This document shows positions 53,901 through 64,000 of a stretch of 64,000 nucleotides of DNA, in pieces. Below the pieces are notes generated by a model, which searched no databases, was not told where the DNA came from, and worked only from the letters and a program-made list of their open reading frames with translations. Location of the stretch: assembly GCA_002633025.1 (NCBI GenBank), contig NMRB01001708.1, positions 1 through 64,000 of the forward strand. Reading direction: 5' to 3'. Numbering within the stretch: position 1 is the stretch's first letter; every line of letters starts with the position of its first letter. Source of the DNA: Notospermus geniculatus (taxonomy: Eukaryota; Nemertea; Pilidiophora; Heteronemertea; Lineidae). The position numbers and the translations under genes were made by a program.

Positions 53901-54639
53901 CTGGCTGTCCTCAAAACTTGCTGGACCATGAAGTGGTTGCTTTGGTTGGGATACTCCATTATGCTGAGTTTTAGCAGCTGAGAGGTCTGAAAACAAATTG
54001 TAAAGGTTATCCAGTGAATGAAGGCAGCATATTTGTGCTTGTGCTACCAACATTTCCACCGAGATACCTAAGCAAACCAAGTTGGCCATTCACACTCAAA
54101 ACATTTGTCTAATCAAATCAAATTTCTGTTTGTGTGATACATTAGTCATGAAAGTCACACTTATGCAGCAGTACATTTCTGTTTGTGTGATACATTAGTC
54201 ATGAAAGTCACACTTATGCAGCAGTCAATCATGTCAATGTATGGTAAACCCCTTGTCAAGCTAGCTTAGCAGTGAGTGTGTGTGTGGGTGACATGGGGGT
54301 GGGGGGTGGGGATGGGAAGAAAATACTGGAGTAAGGAAGGGAGGAGTGAGGACTTCTTGATTCCCTACTTGAAACCCCGCTTGAACCATTTGCTTACCTC
54401 TGCTATTCTGCCTAAAAATGACAGAGAAGTTCTCATTAGCATCAAGAATAAAAGCATGTGCATCGCATACTTTTTTAGCACAGGGTTTACAGATGGCCAA
54501 TTTCAACTGAGATTTTTTGATGTCATGTAGCAAATTGGTTCCGAAAAGTCTTTCTAAACATTGGGACAGGTTCAGTTCTTTCCATTTTGAGGCATCAGGT
54601 GCATGGTACCGTCCTCTGGAATACGATTTGCACAAAAAA
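47934..54639 (-). CDS. N-terminal exons of the DUF6589 gene
   Basis: Ten minus-strand exons join without a phase error: 54639-54398 (5' end lost in a gap), 53986-53897, 53550-53395, 53277-53199, 52982-52890, 52679-52519, 52332-52260, 49165-49077, 48848-48759 and 48303-47934. The first has two Cys pairs (CKPC and upstream C residues) in a zinc-finger-like layout, with LNLSQCLERLFG and FSVIFRQNSR. The middle exons are low-complexity, rich in P, S, T, K and Q. Parts repeat: KRKVAAIQTPD against KRKIEAVETPD, and GCGGNLSIGQDVG against GCKGHLSTGEDIG, so a block of exons was duplicated. The last exon (FESVPLPLVGRIDRYHKWCEGSEQ) is compact and helical. It leads through the interrupted segment at 47530-47029 into the DUF6589 exons below 39890. 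Function unknown. The phase continuity argues for a once-active host-type gene rather than a simple transposon. Confidence 0.65.
49310..51791 (-). repeat. Large dispersed repeat, right copy, reversed
   Basis: Reverse-orientation copy of 34747-35801, from the ATGGTCCATGGACCAT palindrome at 49321 to GGGTGAGCTAAAAAGG at 51776-51791. It contains an internal direct duplication of ~778 bp (about 50161-50938 and 50939-51716, each starting ACCATSAGTTTCCAAACAGG). CTCF-like cores on the minus strand lie near 49465, 49611, 49756, 50048, 50530, 50824, 51306 and 51599. DR3-type TGACCTCTGTGACCT is at 50680-50694 and 51455-51469, with a one-mismatch copy at 49906-49920. Confidence 0.7.
54122..54228. repeat. 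Tandem duplication, ~53-bp unit, two copies
   Basis: TTTCTGTTTGTGTGATACAT through CACACTTATGCAGCAGT is repeated directly with no visible change, in an intron of the minus-strand gene. Confidence 0.9.
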
Positions 54640-55294
54640 NNNNNNNNNNNNNNNNNNNNNNNNNNNNNNNNNNNNNNNNNNNNNNNNNNNNNNNNNNNNN
54701 NNNNNNNNNNNNNNNNNNNNNNNNNNNNNNNNNNNNNNNNNNNNNNNNNNNNNNNNNNNNNNNNNNNNNNNNNNNNNNNNNNNNNNNNNNNNNNNNNNNN
54801 NNNNNNNNNNNNNNNNNNNNNNNNNNNNNNNNNNNNNNNNNNNNNNNNNNNNNNNNNNNNNNNNNNNNNNNNNNNNNNNNNNNNNNNNNNNNNNNNNNNN
54901 NNNNNNNNNNNNNNNNNNNNNNNNNNNNNNNNNNNNNNNNNNNNNNNNNNNNNNNNNNNNNNNNNNNNNNNNNNNNNNNNNNNNNNNNNNNNNNNNNNNN
55001 NNNNNNNNNNNNNNNNNNNNNNNNNNNNNNNNNNNNNNNNNNNNNNNNNNNNNNNNNNNNNNNNNNNNNNNNNNNNNNNNNNNNNNNNNNNNNNNNNNNN
55101 NNNNNNNNNNNNNNNNNNNNNNNNNNNNNNNNNNNNNNNNNNNNNNNNNNNNNNNNNNNNNNNNNNNNNNNNNNNNNNNNNNNNNNNNNNNNNNNNNNNN
55201 NNNNNNNNNNNNNNNNNNNNNNNNNNNNNNNNNNNNNNNNNNNNNNNNNNNNNNNNNNNNNNNNNNNNNNNNNNNNNNNNNNNNNNNNNNNNNN
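54640..55294. other. Scaffold gap (655 N)
   Basis: Unknown bases. It removes the 5' end of the minus-strand zinc-finger-like exon. A GA microsatellite borders its right side and may have caused the assembly break. Confidence 0.95.

Positions 55295-55321
<27 letters not shown>
55295..55321. repeat. (GA)n microsatellite at gap edge
   Basis: At least 13 GA units directly after the gap; the true length is unknown. Confidence 0.9.
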
Positions 55322-55326
<5 letters not shown>

Positions 55327-55449
55327 CAGTGAAACCAATGAATACCGCCACCTTGTGAGGTGGTGGCGGTCTTAAATAGGCCTACCAGGGGGAGAGAGCG
55401 AGAAGAACACGAATGCCAAACTAGGGACTCAGAACCTCAGTATCTTGTG

Positions 55450-55695
55450 TTAAGACCTGAGGGGGGTGATGGTTTTAAGGGTCCACATCCATTTCAACTC
55501 TGTACTAAGGAGGGTCGTCTCATCTGGACATGTCTCGAGGATGGTGAACCTCAGGTCCTCGACAGAATGCCCTGGCAACTTGAAGTGGGCATAGAGTATC
55601 GAGCAGTCACGATCATCCTCTTTCCGTAATCTGATGTTGGACTTGTGGTTGTTCATCCTTTTACGGAAACATGTTGTCTGTCCAACATGAAACAA
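55450..55695 (-). pseudogene. Penelope-like element, GIY-YIG endonuclease fragment
   Basis: About 80 minus-strand codons read VGQTTCFRKRMNNHKSNIR, then HFKLPGHS and DLRFTILE. This is the C-terminal half of the GIY-YIG endonuclease domain carried by Penelope-like retroelements (typically YVGQT, RMNNH, HF, GH). No reverse transcriptase remains beside it, so it is a truncated copy. The continuing frame after WTLKTITPL meets a stop. Confidence 0.7.
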
Positions 55696-55789
55696 GTCTT
55701 AATTCATGCCTGCTTATCCAAGAACAGGATGTGGTAAAATTCTCAGCCTCATGTGTCCGGGTGATTGAGATATCATGAGATTTTGATAT

Positions 55790-56060
55790 TTTCAAACTTG
55801 ATAATTTGCAATATCTCTGCCCGTGGTTGAGGTAGAGACATGGTATCACCCATACTTAGGTTATTGAGCATGCCCATTTTGATTGTGTAATGACCTTGAT
55901 GATCAGGTCAAGGTCAAACTTGATAATTTGGAATGTCTCCATCTGTGGTAGCAATAGAGGTTTGATAACACCCATATTTAGGTTATTTAGGGTACCAATT
56001 TCGATTATGTAATAACCCTGATGATCATAGGTCACGGTCAAGGTCAAACTGATGAACAAT
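55790..56060. repeat. Tandem pair, ~125-bp unit, with GGTCA-rich core
   Basis: Two direct units, each with AACTTGATAATTTGSAAT, a CCATAYTTAGGTTATT word and a core of GGTCAAGGTCAAACT. The GGTCA half-sites resemble nuclear-receptor sites. Units differ at many positions, so the duplication is old. Confidence 0.65.
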
Positions 56061-56145
56061 GAAATTCAATGAACAGAAAGTGGATAGTAGCCTAAAACTT
56101 ATAGTACAACAGAGACCCCTATTATCGAGAGGTTGAACTATATAC

Positions 56146-56830
56146 TGGACGCAAGGGCCCAACGCGCCGCGTGGCGGCCAACAGCGAAGCTAGCCAAAGA
56201 CTTGTCACGGGTCAATCAATAGAACTGGACTCATAGGAAATATGCACCTAATGTCCAGATGGAATATACCGGACGGTTGGTTCACGTTTTTAGTGACTGT
56301 GAACGTAGATGGGTACATTATGTAGCGATACGCTGACATATTTGCTGGGGACTTGCTCTGTGGATGTTGTAAAATGCGATTTTTGGAAGATTATTCTGAT
56401 TTGCAACGTCATTTTTAATTAACATAAAAATATGTTGAGTAGCTGGGATATGTTTATAAACATTTATTGAGCAGCCACCGTCATGACGTGGCCGGCTGGC
56501 GCATCGGTAGAGCGTCCGGCCCGAATCCGGGGCGCCGGGTTCGAGCCTTGCGATGGGAATTTTTATTTTTTTCACGTGTCAGTTTCTCTGTTTATTTTTT
56601 TTTGCTGAAAACGTTTTGTCGCAGGATGAATATCTCCCCAGCCCTTCCATTTCCCTACAAATCTGCATTTGCTAATAAATACTTATAACCACAGATCCCT
56701 GTCAGCTGTCCTGCATTCAGAGAGACTTTTCACTAAAGTCTCTCTGAATGCAGGGCAGCTGACTACCATCCACATTCCCCTCCCAGTCACCAAAAATATC
56801 AACACCACAACTAACGTTCAAGACTACTGG
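56146..56830 (+). repeat. Left arm of a ~680-bp inverted repeat pair
   Basis: From TGGACGCAAGGGCCCAACGC to TTCAAGACTACTGG. It contains a tRNA-like segment (56490-56562) and a 62-bp perfect-looking hairpin (56702-56763, GTCAGCTG...CAGCTGAC). The reverse-complement partner is 61987-62665. A third partial copy of its inner end is at 63404-63453. Confidence 0.85.
56490..56562 (+). repeat. tRNA-like segment
   Basis: A-box TGGCGCATCGGTAGAGCG and B-box GGGTTCGAGCC, with a pairing anticodon stem TCCGG/CCGGG. The base before the anticodon is C rather than T and the acceptor ends pair poorly, so I call it tRNA-derived rather than a working tRNA gene. The copy at 62264-62330 is on the minus strand. Confidence 0.5.
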
Positions 56831-58700
56831 ATAGCCCCATTACTGGAATGTTTATCTCGAAAGTTGCTTGTTCGCATACAGAACTTCCATCAATGCCACT
56901 ACGAAATATACGTGTACTGTGTTCTAATTTGTATGTATGGCTGTACGGATCGTGAGTAGGGTAATTATGATTTAAAGCTACCAAATTAACCCTAAAATTG
57001 TCAGCGACTTATTCATGGGGCGGAATACTACATTTACCTCGTATTGTCATTTGGTTACAGGGAAGCCCGCCTGATAGAGGAGATTGAATCATCAAAAAGA
57101 ATAAGCAGCAACACAGATAATAAGCGGTTTCGTAGACTGGTACCCGGTCTCTATAGACTGGTACACACACGCTCAGACCACGTTCGGGTCAGTGGTCAGT
57201 CGGTATTCACAGAAGCACGTGGACGTACACCCTTAATCAAAAGTAAATGCACAGCTAATAAACGTAAATATTTCCAAAAATCTTCAGCGGATCAACCTTT
57301 GCTTTTTACGGCAATTACGGCAATCAGGTTTAAAAAATTCCGTGGTGAACAGAAGTTACAGAGCATTTTCCAAAATGAATTTCATTCGGTTTTCCAGTCA
57401 AGTCAGGGCTATTCCTTCCGTCTCATTTAGATCTACCCAGCCTGCTGAATATTGTGAATAGGCCTATTCATGGCCTAGTCAACAATAGTTACTCCTGATG
57501 ACACTCCATCGAGTGATCCAAGGCCAGGCGGTCTTTTGTGTGTGATGAGTGCCGGTGTCACCTTTCTTAATTCCTCCTTACAATTCCTTACCAATAAAGA
57601 CAGGAGAGCCTACGTAACCTCTTATGGAATTGACGCCATTTACTAACTTGACCTACGATGAATGGGACTTATTATTCCGTGAGCTTGGTCTTGGGACAAT
57701 AAGGAAAGGTCGACTATAAAATAAGACTTGAACTGTTGACTGGAGTTTCGACTGAAACTTTCGAATAAATTCTTCATAATTATGACATGGAAGCTCCAAT
57801 TAAAAATTTGAAAATTTATTCGTGTATAGAAACAGGAAACCTTTAAAATGACGTTGGTTTCACTTCAAAAAAATATGCGATTGAAAATCACACTTTTTTA
57901 TAGAAATTTCGAACTTTTGTCAAAAATACAACTCATGCAAGTTCATGATATTTTTGGTCTCAAAATGTGTCTTGATGCCCTAAATAACTGCCGTGAAAAG
58001 CAAAGGTTGATCCGCTTAAGATTTTGGGAAATATGTAAGTTTATTAGCTGTGCATTTACTTTTGATTAAGGGTGTACATACACACAGCGAGGCACGCACA
58101 CCAGGCCGTTTTCAATGTCATTTTGCATAATAATCATTGTTCTGTTGTCGGATATCCACCAGAATGTGATCTCCACAATGATTTTAAGTCTTAAGTTTGG
58201 TCTTCATGGTATTCATCGAAGTGCGGCCACTGTTTATACCGCTTGACCTCTGACCGCAATAAGGTCTGGGCATGCGCAGTTCTAACCACGAAATCGCTGA
58301 TCAAAGGGAAGTACGTATATATGTAGACAGTGTCAGATCGAGATCACTGCCCGAGGCATTAGGAAAATCAGTTGGGAAGGGGGCTTTGAACAAACATTGG
58401 AAAAAGCACTATATGCATCATATAATGTTTTCCAAAATAAAGTGTAATTGATTCAAAACTGTACAGGACTACAGAGTGAGTCAAAAAAATGGACACTTTT
58501 TAAAAGGCCCATTGTTTTGTTGTGTACCAATATATACAATATATTTTTTCTTGTATGCACCATGCACCAACTCTTCCTGCATCTTTTGGTACCAGTCATG
58601 CTTGATTGGTTTTCATGCATGACCGCGCAGGAGACAATTAAGGGACAAAGGTGAAATCTGATCTGCGCCAACTGATCAGAGCTGGATGTACCGGTACAGT
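56831..58700. other. Interior of the inverted-repeat interval, no gene recognised
   Basis: A plus-strand frame at 57044-57430 (128 codons, basic) and smaller ones are open but resemble no family I know. TGAGTCAAAAAAATGGACAC near 58475 looks like a Tc1-type terminus. No other feature recognised. Confidence 0.35.
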
Positions 58701-58704
58701 GTAC

Positions 58705-59060
58705 AGTGTTCCTGAATTTACTACTTTGGATAAGCCTACTTATAAAAATGCACTACTGAAAGTACTACTGAATGATACTACTGAGTACTACTGAGTAGTT
58801 AATCCAGTAGTATATATGGGTGTATTATGGCAGATACTACCGAGTAGTATACTACACAAACTACAAACTAATGAGAAATACTGTACTACTGAGTAGAATT
58901 ACCTGTGTTCAGTAGTACATACACATTTACTACTGGACAGAATTTACTACTGAGTAGTATAACACACATACTACTGAGACATAATGTACTAATGAGTAGT
59001 GTTTTCGAGTATTCAGTAGTACTCAGGAGTATACTATTGAGTAATACTGAGGGATTTTTA
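58705..59060. repeat. Array of ACTACTGAGTAGT-type palindromes
   Basis: Around nine versions of TACTACTGAGTAGTA or its halves lie at irregular spacing of 20-50 bp. A word CTGAATTTACTACTTTGGAT occurs at its left edge and again at 59316, so the block is bounded by a direct repeat. Confidence 0.6.
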
Positions 59061-59391
59061 TATAGCATGCCTGAAAGTTTCCAAATAGTTCTCCCTGAGG
59101 CATATATTGTCATGGCTTGTGCATCGGTGTCTGTTAATATTTGGTTTGATTTGGCCTCTTTTTCAAGGTAACAGAGGTGAATTGAAAGTGCAAAACTTTG
59201 CCGTAAGGTGGCACGTTTCATGGTCGCTGGGGCTATTGCCTGTGTGGCTTTTGTAATGGTATTAATTAGTATTATTTTGTGATATTTTAGCTTCGAAACT
59301 CTTGGGAAGGCAGTGTATATGTTCCTGAATTTACTACTTTGGATAGGCCTACTTAATTCTGATAGCATGCCTGAAATTTTCCAAATACATA

Positions 59392-59655
59392 CAGTACGTT
59401 GCACAATTGACCTCCCAGAATCCGCGTACCTTCCTAGGACGTGGTGCGGAAGGTAACCTTCAGTTCATCGCGGATGGTACGGGTACGTCACGCGTCTCGG
59501 TTGCGTGACGTCGGGTGAATGACGTTACGTCGTCACTGCATGCCTTCCATGACGCCGCGCCACATCCTAGGAAGATACGAGGATGGTACGAGAATGACGC
59601 TGCATCTGGTACGCGGGTGGCGCGCGCCGCGGGAGGTCAATTGTGCAACGTACTG
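59392..59655. mobile_element. Mariner-type MITE, TA-flanked
   Basis: Perfect ~24-bp termini CAGTACGTTGCACAATTGAC and GTCAATTGTGCAACGTACTG, flanked by TA on both sides; 264 bp, CpG-rich interior, no coding. The flanks match an unoccupied relative at 59075-59110. Confidence 0.85.
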
Positions 59656-60564
59656 TAGTTATCCCTGAGGCATATATGGCTCACAGCGCAGGTGTAACGG
59701 TACAGAGTGTCCCCCTGTAAAAAGTGTCCACTTCTATTGTTGAATGACGGAATAAGCGGCATGACTATTGAAAACCAATCCCCAGAGATTAGAATGTAAC
59801 AATAGGATCTTTTGTTCCTGGGACAGTTTTTCCTGAGGACATTCTTTCCCTTTACACCGGCACAGGGTTCCTCATTTGTATCTAGTTGGTATGTACGCAC
59901 ATGTTTGCCAAAATTTTGACCATTTGGGCATCTATAAACAACGAACTGGCGAACTAGCGAACTGAGAGGATCGATTAATTATGTCTGGCCCCTAATATTT
60001 GGGGACAGACTTCCCTCTACAATTTTTCAAAAGGGGCCTATCTTAAGTTCTCACGGACCTTGGAGCTGTGAGTCTTGTGGCGGAGTACAGGGTTCTGGGT
60101 TCGATCCTTCGCTCATGTGTGGTCAGTAGCGGAAGTTTAAGTCAAAACTTGAAAAATCATAACCATAAACTACACACAACCATTCGCTCCAAAGATGTTC
60201 AGAATTGAACCCACAACCACGCACTACACCATACTGACAATGATTACCTATCAAGAGGTGAAGTGAGGTTGATATTCAGCGTAAATCATGAAATGAAGGA
60301 TAGCCTCGAACTAGGCCTACAGCTCCTAAGTGGTTGAGAATTTACTATGGGTCCCTTTTGAAAGGTTGTAGGGATTGGTCTTATCTCCCTATTCCCAAAT
60401 TATAGTAGGTAGTAGCAATCGTGATGGTAACTGCACCAAACTGATGTGAATCCGAATGTGAATTTAATGTTAATGCTGTCATCTCAGCTGACGGACACTG
60501 GTCTCTAAAGTCCCCCCCCCTTCCCATGACAGGGTAATGGAGAGATGGCAACTTTTCTTATTCA

Positions 60565-60870
60565 GTGTCCATTTTCTTTCATTTCAAGTCTCCAATTCAC
60601 ACGGCTCGTATGATTCAAGGATTTTTGCAGGAGCAGCAGCTCAGAGTTCTTGACTGGCCACCCAAGGGGTGCGATATGAATCCAATTGAAAACGCTTGGG
60701 CCCAAGTTCTCCAGGAAATAGACCATGTCGGAGTCAACAACCAGGATGATCTGTGGATGCGAACACAGGAGGGATGGAACAACCTACGGATGAAAGTCGA
60801 ATATTGGAAGAGTTTGGTTAACTCCATGCCACAGAGGATGTTAGCGGTTATTGAAGCAAGGGGTGGGTGA
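60565..60870 (+). pseudogene. Tc1-type transposase C-terminal fragment
   Basis: About 100 codons with HTARMIQGFL, VLDWPPKGCDMNPIENAWA and a helical tail ending in MLAVIEARGG. DWP...DMNPIEN is the third catalytic block of Tc1/IS630-family DDE transposases, with E as the last acid. The DNA-binding half and the first two acids are absent, so this is a dead 5'-truncated copy. Confidence 0.8.
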
Positions 60871-61071
60871 ACGAGGTTTTAGAGTGTAGAATAGAATGGG
60901 AATTATATTAATAATCATTGTATCTGCTGGTATTTGAATAAATGAGTACACATAATTGGTATAAGTTAGACTTCTTTCCCATCGTTTTCAATTTCTTTTA
61001 AGTCTGTTTACCCGAAGGATAGTGAAAAGTGAAAACAGACTTTACAGTCTGCACCTCCACCCCTTAATTTC

Positions 61072-61569
61072 GCCGAATGGGTCAATGTCGTCCTGGGTAT
61101 ACCTTATGTTTACCCATGATCATCCTGGGTAATCCTTTTCTTTACCCAGGACGGCCCTGGGTAAACATAAGGATCCTTAACTTTACCCAGATCGGAGTTT
61201 CCGAGTGGTGTAGTGAGGTTGATATTCAGCGTAAACCATGAAATGAAGGGTGGCCTCGAACTAGGCCTATAGCTCTAAGTCCTTGAGAATTTACTATCGG
61301 TCCCTTTTGAAAAGTTGTAGGGATTGGTCTTGTCTTCCTATTGCAAACCCCGGAGGAGGTATAGCGGTAATTTTCAGCCCTTTTTAGCAATGATCCTACT
61401 GCATGTTCTCTGCCGAAGAGACGTACGTACAGAATGATTCGGCGGGAACTCCCAAGCTGGGTAAAGATCCTAATGTTTACCCAGGATGATCCTGGGTAAA
61501 GAAAATGATTACTCAGGATAATCCTGGGTAAACATAAGGTATACCCAGGACGACATTGACCCATTCAGC
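61072..61569. mobile_element. Fold-back element with 9-bp duplication (copy 2)
   Basis: Starts GCCGAATGGGTCAATGTCGT, ends ACGACATTGACCCATTCAGC; CTTAATTTC flanks both sides (61063-61071 and 61570-61578). Its arms are built of CCTGGGTA/TACCCAGG words. The centre holds a ~150-bp segment also found at 60250-60405, so it has taken in or been entered by another sequence. Confidence 0.75.
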
Positions 61570-61590
61570 CTTAATTTCAGTGTGCCGGCC

Positions 61591-61926
61591 TTGGGCCGAA
61601 TCGGTAGATGTCGTCCTGGGTAACCCTAAAGTTTACCCAGGACCAACCTGGGTAACCCTAAAAGTTACCCAGGACGATCCTGGGTAAACTTTAGTGTACT
61701 AAAGTTTACCCAGTTTGCCGATTTGATGGATTTCGTGCACTGATATATGACTGAAGTAACGTTTTCAAGACCCTTGAACTGGGTAAAGTGCGCGAATTTC
61801 AAACTGGGTAAACTTTAGTACACTACAGTTTACCCAGGATTGTCCTGGGTAACTTTTAGGGTTACCCAGGTTGGTCCTGGGTAAACTTTAAGGTTACCCA
61901 GGACGACATCTACCGATTCGGCCCAA
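61591..61926. mobile_element. Fold-back element (copy 3)
   Basis: TTGGGCCGAATCGGTAGATG and its exact complement bound arms with alternating GGTAACCCTAAA, TTTACCCAGG and CCTGGGTAA words. Same family as 27254-27870 by its terminal GCCGAATCGGT...GTCGTCCTGGGTA. No target duplication is evident. Confidence 0.7.
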
Positions 61927-61986
61927 CGCGGTCTGATCCCGCTGCCCAGATACTTGGTGAATGGCCCAATCATATCCCGAAGAGAC

Positions 61987-62665
61987 CCAGTAGTCTTGAA
62001 CGTTAGTTGTGGTGTTGATATTTTTGGTGACTGGGAGGGGAATGTGGATGGTCGTCAGCTGCCCTGCATTCAGAGAGACTTAGTGAAAAGTCTCTCTGAA
62101 TGCAGGGCAGCTGACAGGGATCTGTGGTTATAAGTATTTATTAGCAAATGCAGATTTGTAGGGAAATGGAAGGGCTGGGGAGATATTCATCCTGCGACAA
62201 AACGTTTTCAGCAAAAAAAATAAACAGAGAAACTGACACGTGAAAAAAAAATCCTATCGCAAGGCTGGAACCAGGCGCCCCGGATTCAGAGCCGGACGCT
62301 CTACCGATGCGCCAGCCGGCCACGTCATGACGGTGGCTGCTCAATAAATGTTTATAAACATATCCCAGCTACTCAACATATTTTTATGTTAATTAAAAAT
62401 GACGTTGCAAATCAGAATAATCTTCCAAAAATCGCATTTTACAACATCCACAGAGCAAGTCCCCACCAAATCTGTCAGCGTATCGCTACATAATGTACCC
62501 ATCTACGTTCACAGTCACTAAAAACGTGAACCAACCGTCCGGTATATTCCATCTGGACATTAGGTGCATATTTCCTATGAGTCCAGTTCTATTGAATGAC
62601 CCGTGACAAGTCTTTGGCTAGCTTCGCTGTTGGCCGCTACGCGGCGCGTTGGGCCCTTGCGTCCA
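61987..62665 (-). repeat. Right arm of the ~680-bp inverted repeat pair
   Basis: Reverse complement of 56146-56830 with few differences, including the hairpin (62058-62114) and the tRNA-like segment (62264-62330, minus strand). Confidence 0.85.
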
Positions 62666-62753
62666 TTGGAGGAGAAACAGCCACATTATTCATAAGGCGT
62701 ATTGCTTTAATACTAGATAGCTAACCATAAACATTGTTACCTTCAATATTTCA

Positions 62754-63333
62754 GAAGGAAACCTTCGCAGACTCCAAATTATTCAGAATTCAGCAGCCCG
62801 CCTCGTCACTGGAGTGGGCAGACGAGACCACATCACCCCTGTTCTGCGTACCCTCCACTGGCTTCCCCTGAGGGCGCGCCTGGACTACAAGGTTTGTCTG
62901 ATGGTATACAAATGTATCAATGGTCTTGCACCAGGATACCTATCAGACTGCCCTGAGGTGTATACTCCAGGTCGATCCCTCAGGTCGAGTACAAAAGGCA
63001 TGTGCAGAGAGGTACGGACACAGAGGGTGGTGGGCTCCTCGGCCTTCTCCGTGACCGGACCAAAACTATGGAACCAGCTCCCAACTAGTCTCCGCTCAGT
63101 GCCAAAAATTGAATGTTTTAAACGTAATCTTAAAACATTTCTTTTTAAGAAATATTTTTCTACTTAATGTTTTACTTCCTACAAATGTTTTAGCTACCAT
63201 GTACTGTTTTCACCAATTTTTTAAACATTTCGTTCTTCTGTCACTGTCTATCACTTGTAAAGCGCCTAGAAGGTGTTTACCGTCAGGCGCTATATAAATG
63301 TTGTAAATAATAATAATAATAATAATAATAATA
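62754..63333 (+). mobile_element. CR1/L2-type LINE, 3' end
   Basis: A frame with LQIIQNSAARLVTGVGRRDH, ITPVLRTLHWLPLRARLDYK, LAPGYLSD and KLWNQLPTSLR, ending at the stop at 63165-63167, is the C-terminal end of a CR1/L2-group reverse transcriptase. A short 3'UTR follows with GGCGCTATATAAATGTTGTA and an (AAT)n tail at 63305-63333, the usual end of this group. The frame is intact but strongly 5'-truncated. Confidence 0.9.
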
Positions 63334-64000
63334 TGCATGCCATCAAATACAACAGCTCAAGATGGTGTATACCCTTTCTTTCACAGTTTGACGTAAATTC
63401 TGTAAATTCAGTCACCAAAAATATCAACACCCCAACTAACGTGCAAGACTACTGGGTTATTTCAGGTCACTTGAAGTGTGGTGGGATTGTAATGGACTGG
63501 TGATCTAAAAGTGGTCTACTGACAGGAAATCAAATGAAGTAACCTACAGGTGGTAACGGGAATGGACATGACAACAATCCACAAAATTTGATTATCCCTA
63601 GTCATTGTGGAACAGACACATGACTCATACAGTTGGCATTCATTCAACCACGTTAGGCCTACATCACAGTTATCTGAAGGGACCATACCCACGGTGTCTC
63701 TTGTATCAGCCAAATCGTAGGGCTAAAAGTGGGCAAAAACCTCAGTTCTAGTTTGAACTTTTAAAGAAACTGGATATATTATGAAAGCCCTCCATGAGTG
63801 GAACATGAGCGTGTAATTTATTTTTGTGAAATCTTGCAAATAAAAATGTAGTGAAAAGCATACCTTTACAAATAATGTCCTTCTATCAAATGCGGTTTTC
63901 AGCGGAATTTTTCGGCACTGGTGTCAACTCATTTTTGATAACCAGGAAAATTTGCTACTACATATGTCGGACCCAATTTTCTCTACCCTATTTGTTTTGA
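63334..64000. other. Intergenic, one repeat fragment
   Basis: 63404-63453 repeats the inner end of the 56146-56830 arm (GTCACCAAAAATATCAACAC). The rest holds nothing I recognise. Confidence 0.45.

Noticed and set aside
54517-55375. Long frames spanning the second gap
   Set aside because: Artefacts of reading through N. Only the minus-strand exon ending at 54398 has splice and phase support.
56490-56562. Possible functional tRNA gene
   Set aside because: Present twice inside inverted repeats, no T before the anticodon, and poor acceptor pairing.
57044-57430. 128-codon plus-strand frame in the inverted-repeat interval
   Set aside because: No family recognised and no splice or start context that favours coding.

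Overview
The window is nuclear DNA from an animal. Genes are split by many short introns with GT-AG ends, and the spaces between exons are packed with fold-back (palindromic) elements, tRNA-derived SINEs and retroelement pieces. Frequent AGGCCTA and TACATGTA words, a BEL/Pao element, a CR1/L2-type LINE end, a Penelope-like fragment, DUF6589 exons and a short RecQ-like helicase together suggest a marine invertebrate, probably a deuterostome such as an echinoderm, hemichordate or cephalochordate. The species cannot be read from the sequence. Two runs of N (19093-19340 and 54640-55294) are scaffold gaps.

Layout. 1-1200: two fold-back elements. 1202-4596 (+): a five-exon SR splicing factor of the SRSF3/SRSF7 type with a zinc knuckle and a candidate autoregulatory poison exon in its long intron. 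6080-18452 (+): NUP160, 28 phase-consistent exons giving 1397 residues; only the last short exon is missing. 18453-20007: fold-back elements plus a gap that probably holds the ends of two convergent genes. 20008-25002 (-): two exons of a TauD/TfdA-type dioxygenase, separated by an intron full of fold-back elements. 25003-32430: no host gene, but several layers of nested palindromes, one with 9-bp target duplications. 32431-34178 (+): three-exon RecQ-like helicase. 34747-35801 and 49310-51791: two copies of one large repeat in opposite orientation, each carrying arrays of a CTCF-like motif. 36111-54640 (-): an exon-rich DUF6589 gene, broken near its 3' end and split by a complete BEL/Pao retrotransposon (39998-47023, identical LTRs, 5-bp target duplication). 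55295-64000: a Penelope endonuclease fragment, a 5-kb interval bounded by ~680-bp inverted repeats, a Tc1-type transposase remnant, further fold-backs and a CR1/L2-type 3' end.

How the parts relate. SRSF and NUP160 are housekeeping genes of nuclear RNA processing and export, both on the plus strand and about 1.5 kb apart; nothing suggests more than proximity. NUP160 and the dioxygenase gene converge on the first gap. From about 20 kb onward the window is shaped by transposable elements: they fill introns, sit exactly at a splice donor of the dioxygenase gene, and interrupt the DUF6589 gene at least twice. Exon borders were set by hand from splice consensus, reading phase and family similarity, with no transcript evidence.
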